Shown here: piece by piece, positions 29,148 through 38,000 of the stretch
Numbering within the stretch: the first letter of the stretch is position 1
How the letters are laid out: each line of letters begins with the position of its first letter
Assembly: GCF_022288805.1 (NCBI RefSeq)
Contig: NZ_JAKOPM010000003.1
Coordinates: forward strand, 1-64,000
DNA: 64,000 bases
DNA from: Corynebacterium yonathiae
GTDB taxonomy: Bacteria; Actinomycetota; Actinomycetes; Mycobacteriales; Mycobacteriaceae
Direction of reading: 5' to 3'
Translations under genes and position numbers: made by a program
Notes under the pieces: model-generated
The model's input: the letters and a program-made list of their open reading frames with translations, nothing else
The model's database searches: none
Told to the model about the DNA's origin: nothing

Positions 29148-29777
29148 GTGTCTGATAACACCCCGAAGCGCGATATTAACTACAAGCGGCACACAGCGCG
29201 GTACCGCGCACGCCGCCGTGCTGCGGATATTCTGTACGAGGCCGAAAACAGGGACGTAGATCCCGTAGCCATCGTGGAGGACCGCATCGCTTTGGCGCGC
29301 GAAGATCGCAATGCGGTAGCGCCGATTGCCGAGTACACCCAGGTTATTATCAAGGGTGCAGCCGAAGAGCTCGATGTCATCGATGACACCATCTCTCGCT
29401 ACCTTTCCGAGGATTGGGAACTGCATCGTATCCCTGCTGTAGACCGCGCCATCCTGCGCGTTTCGGTCTGGGAGCTGCTTTTTAATCCGGATATTCCTAC
29501 TGCCACCGCTGTGGTGGAAGGCGTGGAAATCGCCTCTCAATACTCCAATGAGCAGGCAGCCCCGTATATCCACGCGGTATTGGACGATGTAGCGCAGTCT
29601 CGCTCCGCCGAAAGCCCAATGTCTGCAGAACACCAGGGCCTAGATGAAGATGGGCAGGATACTGCCGAGGCCGAGAGCGAAACGGATACCGCTACGTCAG
29701 CCGAGTCGGAAGAGACTTCGAGCCACCCAGCCGCACCTAATGAGGCTTCCGAATCGGAGGAAAACTCTGCGCAGTAG
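29148..29777 (+). CDS. nusB: Transcription antitermination factor NusB with an acidic C-terminal extension
   Basis: 209 residues from GTG 29148. The first ~150 are the all-helical NusB fold: [70 protein letters not shown] and [11 protein letters not shown]. NusB pairs with S10 (NusE) at boxA in rRNA operon antitermination. About 55 further residues are rich in Glu, Ser, Ala and Thr, probably disordered and longer than in E. coli NusB. The gene follows efp closely and is likely co-transcribed with it. Confidence 0.95.
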   Translation: MSDNTPKRDINYKRHTARYRARRRAADILYEAENRDVDPVAIVEDRIALAREDRNAVAPIAEYTQVIIKGAAEELDVIDDTISRYLSEDWELHRIPAVDRAILRVSVWELLFNPDIPTATAVVEGVEIASQYSNEQAAPYIHAVLDDVAQSRSAESPMSAEHQGLDEDGQDTAEAESETDTATSAESEETSSHPAAPNEASESEENSAQ

Positions 29778-29884
29778 CATTTTCTCCTAGGTCCCGTGCC
29801 CTCCAGGGTGCCTGCTTCCGCCCGCGGCTGGCTTGGTTGAAAATACCAGGCTGGCGGCGGGCAGTATTTTGTACGATGGTAGCC

Positions 29885-30739
29885 ATGGGCAAATTCAAGA
29901 TTAATGATGCGCTGAGCCTAAGAGCGGGGAAGAATTTCCGACTCGCTGATGTGGACCCCACCTCTACACCGGGTTTCAATGGCTCCAAATCCGACCTGGC
30001 TGATCGTTTTGCGCATTACGACGAAGAGCTTTATGACCTGCAAGAGCGTCTTTTTGCCAATGGCCGCGCCCATGAAGAAGGCGCACCGTCTTTGCTTGTA
30101 GTGTTACAGGGGATGGACACATCAGGAAAGGGAGGGGCCATTCGTAATGTCTTCTCGGTTTTCGATCCCCAAGGCACTAAGACAGTGGGTTTTGGTAAAC
30201 CGACGGAGGAGGAGCTGGAGCACGAATTTTTGTGGCGCATTCGCAAGCACGATCCCGTGCCGGGGCAAGTCGTGGCTTTCGACCGTTCTCATTATGAAGA
30301 TGTGCTCATCCAGCGGGTTCACAAGTGGGTAGACGAAGACGAAGTTGACCGCCGTTTTGCAGCTATCCGAGATTATGAGCAGGAACTCGCCGGCCAAAAC
30401 ACCAAGATCCTAAAGATATTTCTGCATATCTCTCCGCAATTCCAAAAAGAAAATCTACTAGAGCGCACCGAGCGCGAGGACAAGTATTGGAAGTATGACC
30501 AATCCGATATTGAGGAACGCGGATATTGGGACCAGTACATGGCGGCATATGAAGACGCCATTCGCCGAACGGATGAGATCTGGGCGCCGTGGTACGTCAT
30601 CCCCACAGATAATAAGAAGTACGCCCGCATGGCATTGAAGTTCCTCATCGTCGACGCGTTGCGCCACCTAGAGCTGTCGTGGCCCGCACCGGATTTTGAT
30701 CCGGAAGGGGAACGCCAACGCATTCTCGACGCAGAGTAA
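29885..30739 (+). CDS. Polyphosphate:nucleotide phosphotransferase, PPK2 family
   Basis: 284 residues from ATG 29885; an in-frame ATG at 29876 adds only MVA. The P-loop kinase core has Walker A QGMDTSGKGGAIRNVF at about residues 75-90, then FGKPTEEELEHEFLWRIRKH, the lid and Walker B-like FDRSHYEDVLIQRVHKW, and FLHISPQFQKENLLER. Length and sequence fit the short PPK2 group (the PPK2_rel_1 family, class III-like), which uses polyphosphate to phosphorylate AMP or ADP. The exact nucleotide preference cannot be read from the sequence. It is monocistronic, ending at a strong bidirectional terminator. Confidence 0.9.
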   Translation: MGKFKINDALSLRAGKNFRLADVDPTSTPGFNGSKSDLADRFAHYDEELYDLQERLFANGRAHEEGAPSLLVVLQGMDTSGKGGAIRNVFSVFDPQGTKTVGFGKPTEEELEHEFLWRIRKHDPVPGQVVAFDRSHYEDVLIQRVHKWVDEDEVDRRFAAIRDYEQELAGQNTKILKIFLHISPQFQKENLLERTEREDKYWKYDQSDIEERGYWDQYMAAYEDAIRRTDEIWAPWYVIPTDNKKYARMALKFLIVDALRHLELSWPAPDFDPEGERQRILDAE

Positions 30740-30752
30740 CCGTCTACAAGAA

Positions 30753-30812
30753 AAGCTCCCTTTCTGCCGACCATTCCCACATGAGGAATGGAAGGTTAAG
30801 GGAGCTTAATTC
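30753..30812. terminator. Bidirectional nested terminator between the PPK2 and YbjN genes
   Basis: AAGCTCCCTT (30753-30762) pairs perfectly with AAGGGAGCTT (30798-30807), enclosing a second hairpin CATTCC/GGAATG (30772-30790). T-rich tails follow on both strands (TTCTTT on plus, TTTTCTT on minus). Confidence 0.75.
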
Positions 30813-30826
30813 TTTGGCGGACTTAG

Positions 30827-31339
30827 TTAACTCGTGGCATCTTCAGTGCCCGAGTTATTGCCTTCCGCGCCGGCCTTGCCAGCAGTTTCAGAGCCCAGCT
30901 TGGCCATTTCTTCTGCAGCAGAGACCATGGCGTCCTGGCCACGGATTACGCCGTCCACTGCAGATTTTAAGGCTGCCTGCAGCTGCTCATCATTCATACC
31001 AGCGGCAGCGGGGATATCGCGCTCGGTGCGCACAACGAGCATGTCATCGTGCTCGGAAATAACAGCTCGCGCGCCAAAGGCCACGGAATTGATCTGGTTA
31101 GCCGCGAGGAAAAGGCCGGCATCAGCCTTGGAATAGGCGGCGTCGGTAGGGACATCACAGCGGACAATGACCACAGAATCAAGGACCGCGAACATGGTGG
31201 GCAGGCCATTGAGGTTAGCGGTGGCTGCCTCTATATCGCTGTCCATCTTGGTCAATTCGATGTCGAAGGAGCGCATAGCTTCGACAACGCGGTCCAGGGT
31301 GATCTCCGGCAGATTGTTTTCGGTAGAGGCATTAGTCAT
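30827..31339 (-). CDS. YbjN-domain protein (second of a pair)
   Basis: 170 residues from ATG 31339. The fold and spacing of hydrophobic blocks (LDRVVEAMRSFDIELTKMDS, NGLPTMFAVLDSVVIVRCDV, RAVISEHDDMLVVRTERDIP) match the YbjN/sensory-transduction-regulator family, which is related in fold to type III secretion chaperones. The function in Actinobacteria is unknown. The C-terminal ~20 residues are Gly/Asn/Ser-rich. It overlaps the stop of the next YbjN gene upstream by eight bases, so the two are translationally coupled and may form a heterodimer. Confidence 0.8.
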   Translation of the reverse strand: MTNASTENNLPEITLDRVVEAMRSFDIELTKMDSDIEAATANLNGLPTMFAVLDSVVIVRCDVPTDAAYSKADAGLFLAANQINSVAFGARAVISEHDDMLVVRTERDIPAAAGMNDEQLQAALKSAVDGVIRGQDAMVSAAEEMAKLGSETAGKAGAEGNNSGTEDATS

Positions 31340-31823
31340 GGTTGTGCTCCTCCCAGGTCACGAGCTGCGGGTAGTGTTCTTCCACGAAAGCGAAGGACTG
31401 CAGCATAGAGTCCAGCGTGGACATCACGAAGGCACCGATCTGGTTACGGGACAAACCGTGAGCAATGTTGATCTCGCGCACTCCGGAGACTGCGAGGTTA
31501 TTCTCGGCAGACTCGAAGAAGCGGAGGGTGGGGGCAAAGTGCTGCTGGTTCCACTGGTTGAGAACCATCAATAGGCTAGGTCCTTCAGAAGAAGGCACGT
31601 TGCCGCGCCAGACGGAATCCGCGACGAGCACATCATCGCGCACCTGCATAGCGATGGCGACATTGGAGAAACCGGTGCGCAGGATCTGCACAGTTTCTTC
31701 CTCGCTCACTGGCTGTTCTTCGAGGCGATATTCCAAGTTTTCGGAGGAAAAGATCTCACCGATGCGCTCTAGAGTTACAGGCTCTACCGACGTATCGGGA
31801 TACAGGGTTGGTTCTTCAGACAC
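31332..31823 (-). CDS. YbjN-domain protein (first of a pair)
   Basis: 163 residues from GTG 31823. The same YbjN domain as the following gene: LERIGEIFSSENLEYRLEEQ, IAMQVRDDVLVADSVWRGN, SLLMVLNQWNQQHFAPTLRF, EINIAHGLSRNQIGAFVMST. The tandem arrangement with its neighbour is common in corynebacteria. It is divergent from the helicase-methyltransferase island that starts 300 bases away. I know of no role in phage defence and place it with the core genome. Confidence 0.82.
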   Translation of the reverse strand: MSEEPTLYPDTSVEPVTLERIGEIFSSENLEYRLEEQPVSEEETVQILRTGFSNVAIAMQVRDDVLVADSVWRGNVPSSEGPSLLMVLNQWNQQHFAPTLRFFESAENNLAVSGVREINIAHGLSRNQIGAFVMSTLDSMLQSFAFVEEHYPQLVTWEEHNHD

Positions 31824-32127
31824 TTAAGTAGTCTCAATCCATGTACTAATCGGGGATAAAGTTCAACCCTTGCCAGCTTACCTAACTACACCCGTGCTTT
31901 CTGGCATGCCAAGAGTCTAGGGGCGTCATGGTCACCATTCGACCCACGGGGTGCAGGCGTTAAGCGCTGTCTACAGCGAAAGGCGATAGCAAAGCGTCAG
32001 CCAAAGGCTAGGGCAACCGCCTAGCTAAACCACACAACGGGGCAGCAATTATTCAGAAAGGCTTGGCTCGAACTATTGAACCACGCAATCCACGATGGAG
32101 TCCGTCTCGGCTGCTAACTTGGTCTTC
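31824..32127. other. Divergent intergenic region upstream of the defence-like island
   Basis: No gene seen. It holds two perfect 6-bp inverted repeats: CGCTGT-CT-ACAGCG at 31965-31978, and GCTAGG-N7-CCTAGC at 32007-32025. Either could be an operator or leader hairpin controlling the island. No integrase site, tRNA or repeat shared with the other end of the island was recognised. Confidence 0.5.
32112..32120 (+). promoter_or_regulatory. Extended -10 promoter of the island, leaderless
   Basis: TGC-TAACTT (32112-32120), then seven bases to ATG 32128. No Shine-Dalgarno sequence precedes this ATG, so a leaderless transcript is the likely arrangement. It favours 32128 over the upstream ATG 32095 as start. 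Confidence 0.5.
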
Positions 32128-35082
32128 ATGAGTGCCTCCGATTTCTCTCAGCTCGCCCCCGGCGTCACTATCTCTTGCCGCGACGAGCACTGGCTGGTGA
32201 GCAACGTCACCCGCACCACTGATGGGTTCCGCATTCGGGCCCGTGGAGTGAGTGATTACGTGCGGGACACCACCGCGACCTTCTTCACGGCGCTTGATGG
32301 CATTGAGGTCTTCGACCCGGCCAATGTCACCGTGACCCCGGATGAGTCTTCGCACTTTCGGCATACTCGTTTGTGGTTGGAGTCGACGTTGCGCCGCACG
32401 CCGGTGCCGCTGTACCAAAAGCAGCTGGAGGTAGCCACGGACATGTTGGCGGACCCGCTAGATTACCAGCTCTCCGCGGTGAAGTCGGCGCTTTCAGACG
32501 AGCGCATCCGCCCGCGCGTGCTGCTCGCAGACGCCGTGGGCTTGGGTAAGACGCTGGAGATCGGCATGATCCTAGCGGAGCTCATCCGCCGCGGTAGGGG
32601 AGAGCGCATACTTGTAGTCACGCCGAAGCACGTTATGGAGCAGTTCCAGCAGGAGCTGTGGACGCGTTTTGCCATCCCGCTGGTTCGCTTGGACAGCCAG
32701 GGTATTCAGAAAGTGCGCCAGAAGCTGCCGGCATCGAAGAATCCGTTTACCTATTTCCCGCGTGTTATCGTGTCCATGGATACGCTCAAGGCACCCAAGT
32801 ACCGCGCGCAGTTGGAGAAGGTGCGTTGGGATGCAGTGGTCATTGATGAGATCCACAATGCGACGAACGCCGGCTCCCAGAACAATGAGCTGGCCCGTAC
32901 CTTGGCACCGACCACCGAGTCGCTCATCCTGGCCTCGGCCACCCCACACAATGGCCGCGAGGATTCCTTTAAGGAAATCCTGCGTTTGCTTGACCCGCTG
33001 TCAGTCCTGCCTGATGGCTCCATCGATATGGAAGCCGCGAAGAAGCTCATCATTCGCCGCCATCGCAATTCACCCGAAGTGGCTTCGGTAGTAGGAGAGA
33101 AGTGGGCCAAGCGCGGTGAGCCCCGCAACATTTTGGTGGACGCTTCCCCGGAGGAAAATGCCGTGGCGCGTGCTATCGCGGAAGACTGGGTAAATACCCC
33201 TGCAACGACGGCGAATGATCGCCTCTTCCCCTGGACCTTGGTTAAGGCCTTCCTATCTTCCCCGGCGGCCTTGGAGGAATCCATTACGGCGCGACAGAAG
33301 CTTGAAAAGCCCAAGGAACAGGACAAGCTGGATCGGCTTAAGGAGCTCAACAGCAAGGTCACGGAGGAAAACTCCAACAAGTTCGCCGCCCTCATTGATT
33401 ACCTCATGGACATCGGGGTGAAGAAGGGCTCGGAGCGTCGCGTCGTTATCTTCTCTGAGCGCGTGGCAACCTTGCAGTGGCTGCAAGAAAATATCGCTAA
33501 GCACCTAAAGCTGCCCAAGGGCGCCGTGAAGGTTATGCACGGCGGCCTGTCGGATTCGGATCAGCTGGCGCTTATTGATGAATTCAAGCGCACCGACACT
33601 CCTCTGCGTGTCCTTATCACCGGTGACGTCGCCTCCGAGGGCGTGAACTTGCACGCCCAGTGCCACCACCTGGTGCACTATGACATCCCATGGTCGCTCA
33701 TTCGCATCCAGCAGCGCAATGGCCGCATCGATCGCTATGGCCAGGAACACGAGCCGGAGATTACCTCCCTGCTGCTGGACCCGAAGGATGCTGAGGTCGC
33801 TGATTCCATTGGTGAGCTGCGCGTTCTTACCCGCCTCATTGACCGCGAGTATTCCGCTAACCAACTCCTCGGTGATGCTGCCCCGCTTATGGGCAAGCAC
33901 AATCCCAAGGCAGAGGAGGATGAGATCCGCGCAGTGCTCATGCATGACCGTGACTTCGATGAGGTCGTTGCTTCCCCTGAGGAGGTACTCACCGGGGCGC
34001 ATGCGAAGCCCGCACTTGTCGACATCCCCGCGGAAACCCCCACCTCCGGCCTCGGCGATGACATCTGGCAGCTGCTGGTAGCAGCCGCTGTTGAGGACAC
34101 CGGAGGCGCAGTGGAGACGGAATCCTTACCTTCCGAACCCACACAACGGTCTGCTCACCACAGCCTCTACCGCGCGGAGAAAGACTACTTGGACGACGCC
34201 CTCGTGGAAGCCTTCCACGATGAAGCCGATAAGTCTTTAAACGCCGGCGGCGTGGCTTATGAGTCACACGATAATGACATCGTGGAGCTCACCCCACCGC
34301 GGGATCTGCGCCGGCGCTTTGATTACCTCCCGCAAGATTACGTCTCCTACCGTAAGGTCACCGAACGCCTTATGCTGGCAACCTCGCAGCGCCGCGGCAA
34401 TCAGCACCTCAAGGCCGCACGTGAAGGTGATTCGGAGAAGTCCTGGCCGCGCGCCCACTACCTTGGCCCGCTGCATCCCGTATCCGAGTGGGCTGCTGAT
34501 CGAGCGTTAATCAACATGCCTCAGAGCGAAATCCCCGCGGCACTCGGTGCGGTGGACAAGCCCACGCTTCTCCTCATGGGAACGCTCACCAACTCCCGCG
34601 GTCAGGTGCTCTCGCGCACTTTCCTCACCGCTACGGAGGGCCCTTTCGGCTTCGACGTCCCTGCTGGACTCCAAGCCGTGGATGTTGAATTCCACGAGGA
34701 CGTCTACGCCTGGCTGGGCCGCATCGGTTTGACGGCGAACGCGATTAATCCCGGTAAGTTCGCTGTTCCCGATGACGCCGATCAGCTTATCGCTGCCGCG
34801 GTGGAGGCTGCGCATACCAACCTCTCCATGGTGAAAAACACCAACCTCGAACAGGCGCAAAGCCGGATCGCCGGATGGCAGCACCGCGCGAATACCTGGC
34901 AGCAGGCCAACTCTGGCCAGCAGACCGTCAAGATTAAGGACACCAAGCGCCTTATCCACCAGGATGAAGAGCTTCTGAAATCCATGGCGCCGGAGCGTTC
35001 CCTCGTACGCCCGCTTGCACTCATCCTTCCGGATACCACCGCCACCGCACACACCTATTCCAACGAAGCAGAGGCACGCTAA
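32128..35082 (+). CDS. DrmD-like SNF2/RapA-type helicase, first gene of a DISARM-related island
   Basis: 984 residues. Superfamily 2 ATPase motifs: DAVGLGKT (Walker A, residues 135-142), DEIH (240-243), SATPHNGRED, then the C-terminal helicase lobe with VASEGVNLHAQCHHLVHYD and QQRNGRIDRYGQ (about 528-539). The DAVGLGKT and RIQQRNGRIDR blocks are typical of SNF2/RapA translocases on double-stranded DNA. About 440 residues beyond the helicase lobes have no motif I can name. In class I DISARM the gene drmD has this domain content and the same position directly before the methyltransferase gene. The stop and the next ATG share one base (TAATG), so the two genes are translationally coupled. The role as an anti-phage translocase is inference from context. 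Confidence 0.85.
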   Translation: MSASDFSQLAPGVTISCRDEHWLVSNVTRTTDGFRIRARGVSDYVRDTTATFFTALDGIEVFDPANVTVTPDESSHFRHTRLWLESTLRRTPVPLYQKQLEVATDMLADPLDYQLSAVKSALSDERIRPRVLLADAVGLGKTLEIGMILAELIRRGRGERILVVTPKHVMEQFQQELWTRFAIPLVRLDSQGIQKVRQKLPASKNPFTYFPRVIVSMDTLKAPKYRAQLEKVRWDAVVIDEIHNATNAGSQNNELARTLAPTTESLILASATPHNGREDSFKEILRLLDPLSVLPDGSIDMEAAKKLIIRRHRNSPEVASVVGEKWAKRGEPRNILVDASPEENAVARAIAEDWVNTPATTANDRLFPWTLVKAFLSSPAALEESITARQKLEKPKEQDKLDRLKELNSKVTEENSNKFAALIDYLMDIGVKKGSERRVVIFSERVATLQWLQENIAKHLKLPKGAVKVMHGGLSDSDQLALIDEFKRTDTPLRVLITGDVASEGVNLHAQCHHLVHYDIPWSLIRIQQRNGRIDRYGQEHEPEITSLLLDPKDAEVADSIGELRVLTRLIDREYSANQLLGDAAPLMGKHNPKAEEDEIRAVLMHDRDFDEVVASPEEVLTGAHAKPALVDIPAETPTSGLGDDIWQLLVAAAVEDTGGAVETESLPSEPTQRSAHHSLYRAEKDYLDDALVEAFHDEADKSLNAGGVAYESHDNDIVELTPPRDLRRRFDYLPQDYVSYRKVTERLMLATSQRRGNQHLKAAREGDSEKSWPRAHYLGPLHPVSEWAADRALINMPQSEIPAALGAVDKPTLLLMGTLTNSRGQVLSRTFLTATEGPFGFDVPAGLQAVDVEFHEDVYAWLGRIGLTANAINPGKFAVPDDADQLIAAAVEAAHTNLSMVKNTNLEQAQSRIAGWQHRANTWQQANSGQQTVKIKDTKRLIHQDEELLKSMAPERSLVRPLALILPDTTATAHTYSNEAEAR

Positions 35083-38000
35083 TGGCAGACTTCGATTCCA
35101 TCATCAACGTCGAGGAATGGATCTCAGATTATTACCTCACTACCGATGACAAAGGCAGCTCCTTCGGCAAGCGAGCAGATGATGCTGTCAAAGAGTGGAA
35201 GAAGACGGACAAGGATGCAAAGAACGCCGGCTATGAGCACACGCAATCCCCGCTGTTGCGTCTGACTTCCCGCAGGGAAGCGCTGCACACCAAGCTTTCC
35301 GGACTGTCTATGGAGGCCTCCGCAGATAAGCTGCACGAGGTCTACGACCTCATCGCCGAGGCCTTCGGATACCCAGCCCCCAAGCGCCTGGAGTTCTCCC
35401 GCAACGGCCAATCGCTGACTCTGACCGCAGCCGCGGATAAGAACCACTCCTTGGTCGTCCTTCGCGCTGGACAGATGGATTCCGTGGAGGACCTCACCAC
35501 CATTCCACTACTGGACGCGGACCCAGAGCTGGGACAGCAGAACTCCAATGGTGAAGCCAAGCCCCTCGACATCACCGCTGCCAAGCTCGTCGGGGAGCTC
35601 TTCCTCACCGAGCAAGCACCCGACCTCATCCTGGTCCTTGCCGGCCGCTGGGCAGTCCTGGCTGAGAGGGAAACCTGGCCGCTGGGCCGCTACCTCGCCG
35701 TGGATCTAGGCCTGGCCGTCGAGCGCAACGACCAAAAGGCCAAGGGCGAGCTGACCCGCGTGGTCGCTATTCTCGCCGCCGAACACACCATGCGCGGGGC
35801 TGATGGCACCACCTGGTGGCTCGATACCCTGACCCAAGCCCGTGAACACTCCGTCAAGGTGTCTGAGGAATTGCGCGGAGCTATCAAGGCCTCGATTGAA
35901 ATCATCGGCAACGACGTGTTGCAACGTCGAGCGTTGCAACACCTGAATAACGAACAACAGCACGCCAGCCACGACATCGACGGCAACGAACTAGCCAATC
36001 AGGCTCTACGATACCTTTACCGCATCCTTTTCCTTCTCTTCGCCGAGTCTTCCCCGGAGCTGCAAATCCTGCCCACTGGGGACAATGACTATGACGAAGG
36101 TTATGGCCTTGCACGCCTGCGGGACCTCATCCTTACCGAGCCTTCCACGCACCGCACCCAAAACGGCACGCACCTCTATGAGAGCCTGCAGTTGCTGTTC
36201 GACCGTGTGAATCGCGGCCACGATCCACACGATGAGAACGATGAGTTCTTTGATGAAAACGCCACCGAGGATGGCCTAGAGTTCCGCAACCTCGACGCAG
36301 ACCTCTTCAAATCCGAGGCTACGTTCTACATTGATGAGGTCAAGCTCTCCAACCTTGCCTTGCACCGCGTGCTGCAGAATCTCCTGCTTACCAAGGAAAA
36401 GCGGGGGAGTGACCGTGGTTTCATCTCCTACGCCACCCTTGGCGTGACCGAGCTAGGCCAGGTTTATGAGGGCCTGATGTCCTATACCGGCTTCATCGCC
36501 CAGGAAGACCTCGTTGAGGTGGCCAAACGCGGTGACCCTTCCAAGGGCTCCTGGGTGGTTCCCGAAGCACAAGCGCATACGCTTCCGCAGGATTCCATCG
36601 TTTACGAAGACCGCGAAAGCGAGCATGGCGGTGTGGAGCGCGTCCAACGCACCCACGCCCGAGGCAGCTTTGTCTACCGCCAATCCTCCCGCGACCGTGA
36701 GCGCTCCGCGTCCTTCTATTCACCACCCGTCATCACCGAGTTCACCGTTGGCCAAGCCATCGAGGAACTCACAGCCACCGGCCGCATCGACCAAGCCGAT
36801 GACATCCTCACCCTCACCATTTGTGAGCCTGCGATGGGCTCCGGTGCCTTCGCCGTGGAGGCCGTCAACCAGCTAGCAGAGCTGTACTTGACCAAGAAAC
36901 AGTCTGAACTTGGCAAGGAACTTCCTGGCGAGGACCGCGCCCAGGAACTGCAGAAGGTCAAAGCCTCCATTGCGCTGCATCAGGTCTACGGCGTGGACCT
37001 CAACAAGACCGCGGTCGAGCTTGCCGAAATCTCCCTGTGGCTCAACACCATGACCAAGGAGCTAAAGGCTCCGTGGTTCGGCCTGCACCTGCGCCACGGC
37101 AACTCTCTGGTGGGTGCTACCCGCTCTACCTTCAGCGCCAAAGAAGTTTCCACCACGGCATCGAAGAAGAAGGGAATCCAGAACTACCTCACGCTGACCC
37201 CGCAGCACCATCCGCTCAAAGAATTAGCCGAGGCTATCGATGCCAACGAGACGGACCAGCACCCAACGGGTCGCATCCACCACTTCCTCGTTCCCAGCCA
37301 CGGGTGGGGAAGTGCCGTGGATGCCAAGGAATTGAAGAACCTCGCGGCGGAGGAAATCAAGGCCATGAAGGCCTGGCAGAAATCCATCTGCAAGCCACTG
37401 AACAAGACTCAGACCAAGCTCGCCACCGCACTGTCCAACCAGGTTGAACGCCTCTGGGAGCTCTCCCTAGTCCGCTTGCGCATTGCCGAGGACCAAATCC
37501 GCCGTGACCTGGACCTGTGGGGCCAGGAGCCCAATACCGCCAAGCGCGCGGACGTGGTCACCCGCGCCCAGGTGGAGGAAGAACTCCTCCACAACAATGA
37601 AGGCGCCTACCTTCGCCTGCGCACCGCCATGAACGCATGGAATGCCCTCTGGTACTGGCCTGTCACAGCCACCGATGAGCTTCCCGATATCACCGAGTAC
37701 CTCGCTACCATGCAGGACCTCCTCGGCGTCCCGAACGAAGGCCAGAAGCGCTACCGCAAGGACAACCAATACGCCTTCGGCTTCGACATGACCTGGGATG
37801 AGCTGGACTACGTCGAATCACTCGATCGTTCAACTTCCAGCCGAAAGCGCTACGAGGACGTTCTCAACGTCCACCCCTGGCTGAAGACCGTCAACACCAT
37901 TGCCCAGGAACAAGCCTTCTTCCACTGGGACCTCGACTTCGCCACGGTCATGGCTAAAGGAGGCTTCGACTTCCAGGTGGGCAACCCGCCGTGGGTGCGT

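Noticed and set aside
30827..31823. YbjN pair as part of the defence island
   Set aside because: They are on the opposite strand, have typical corynebacterial relatives, and no defence link is known.
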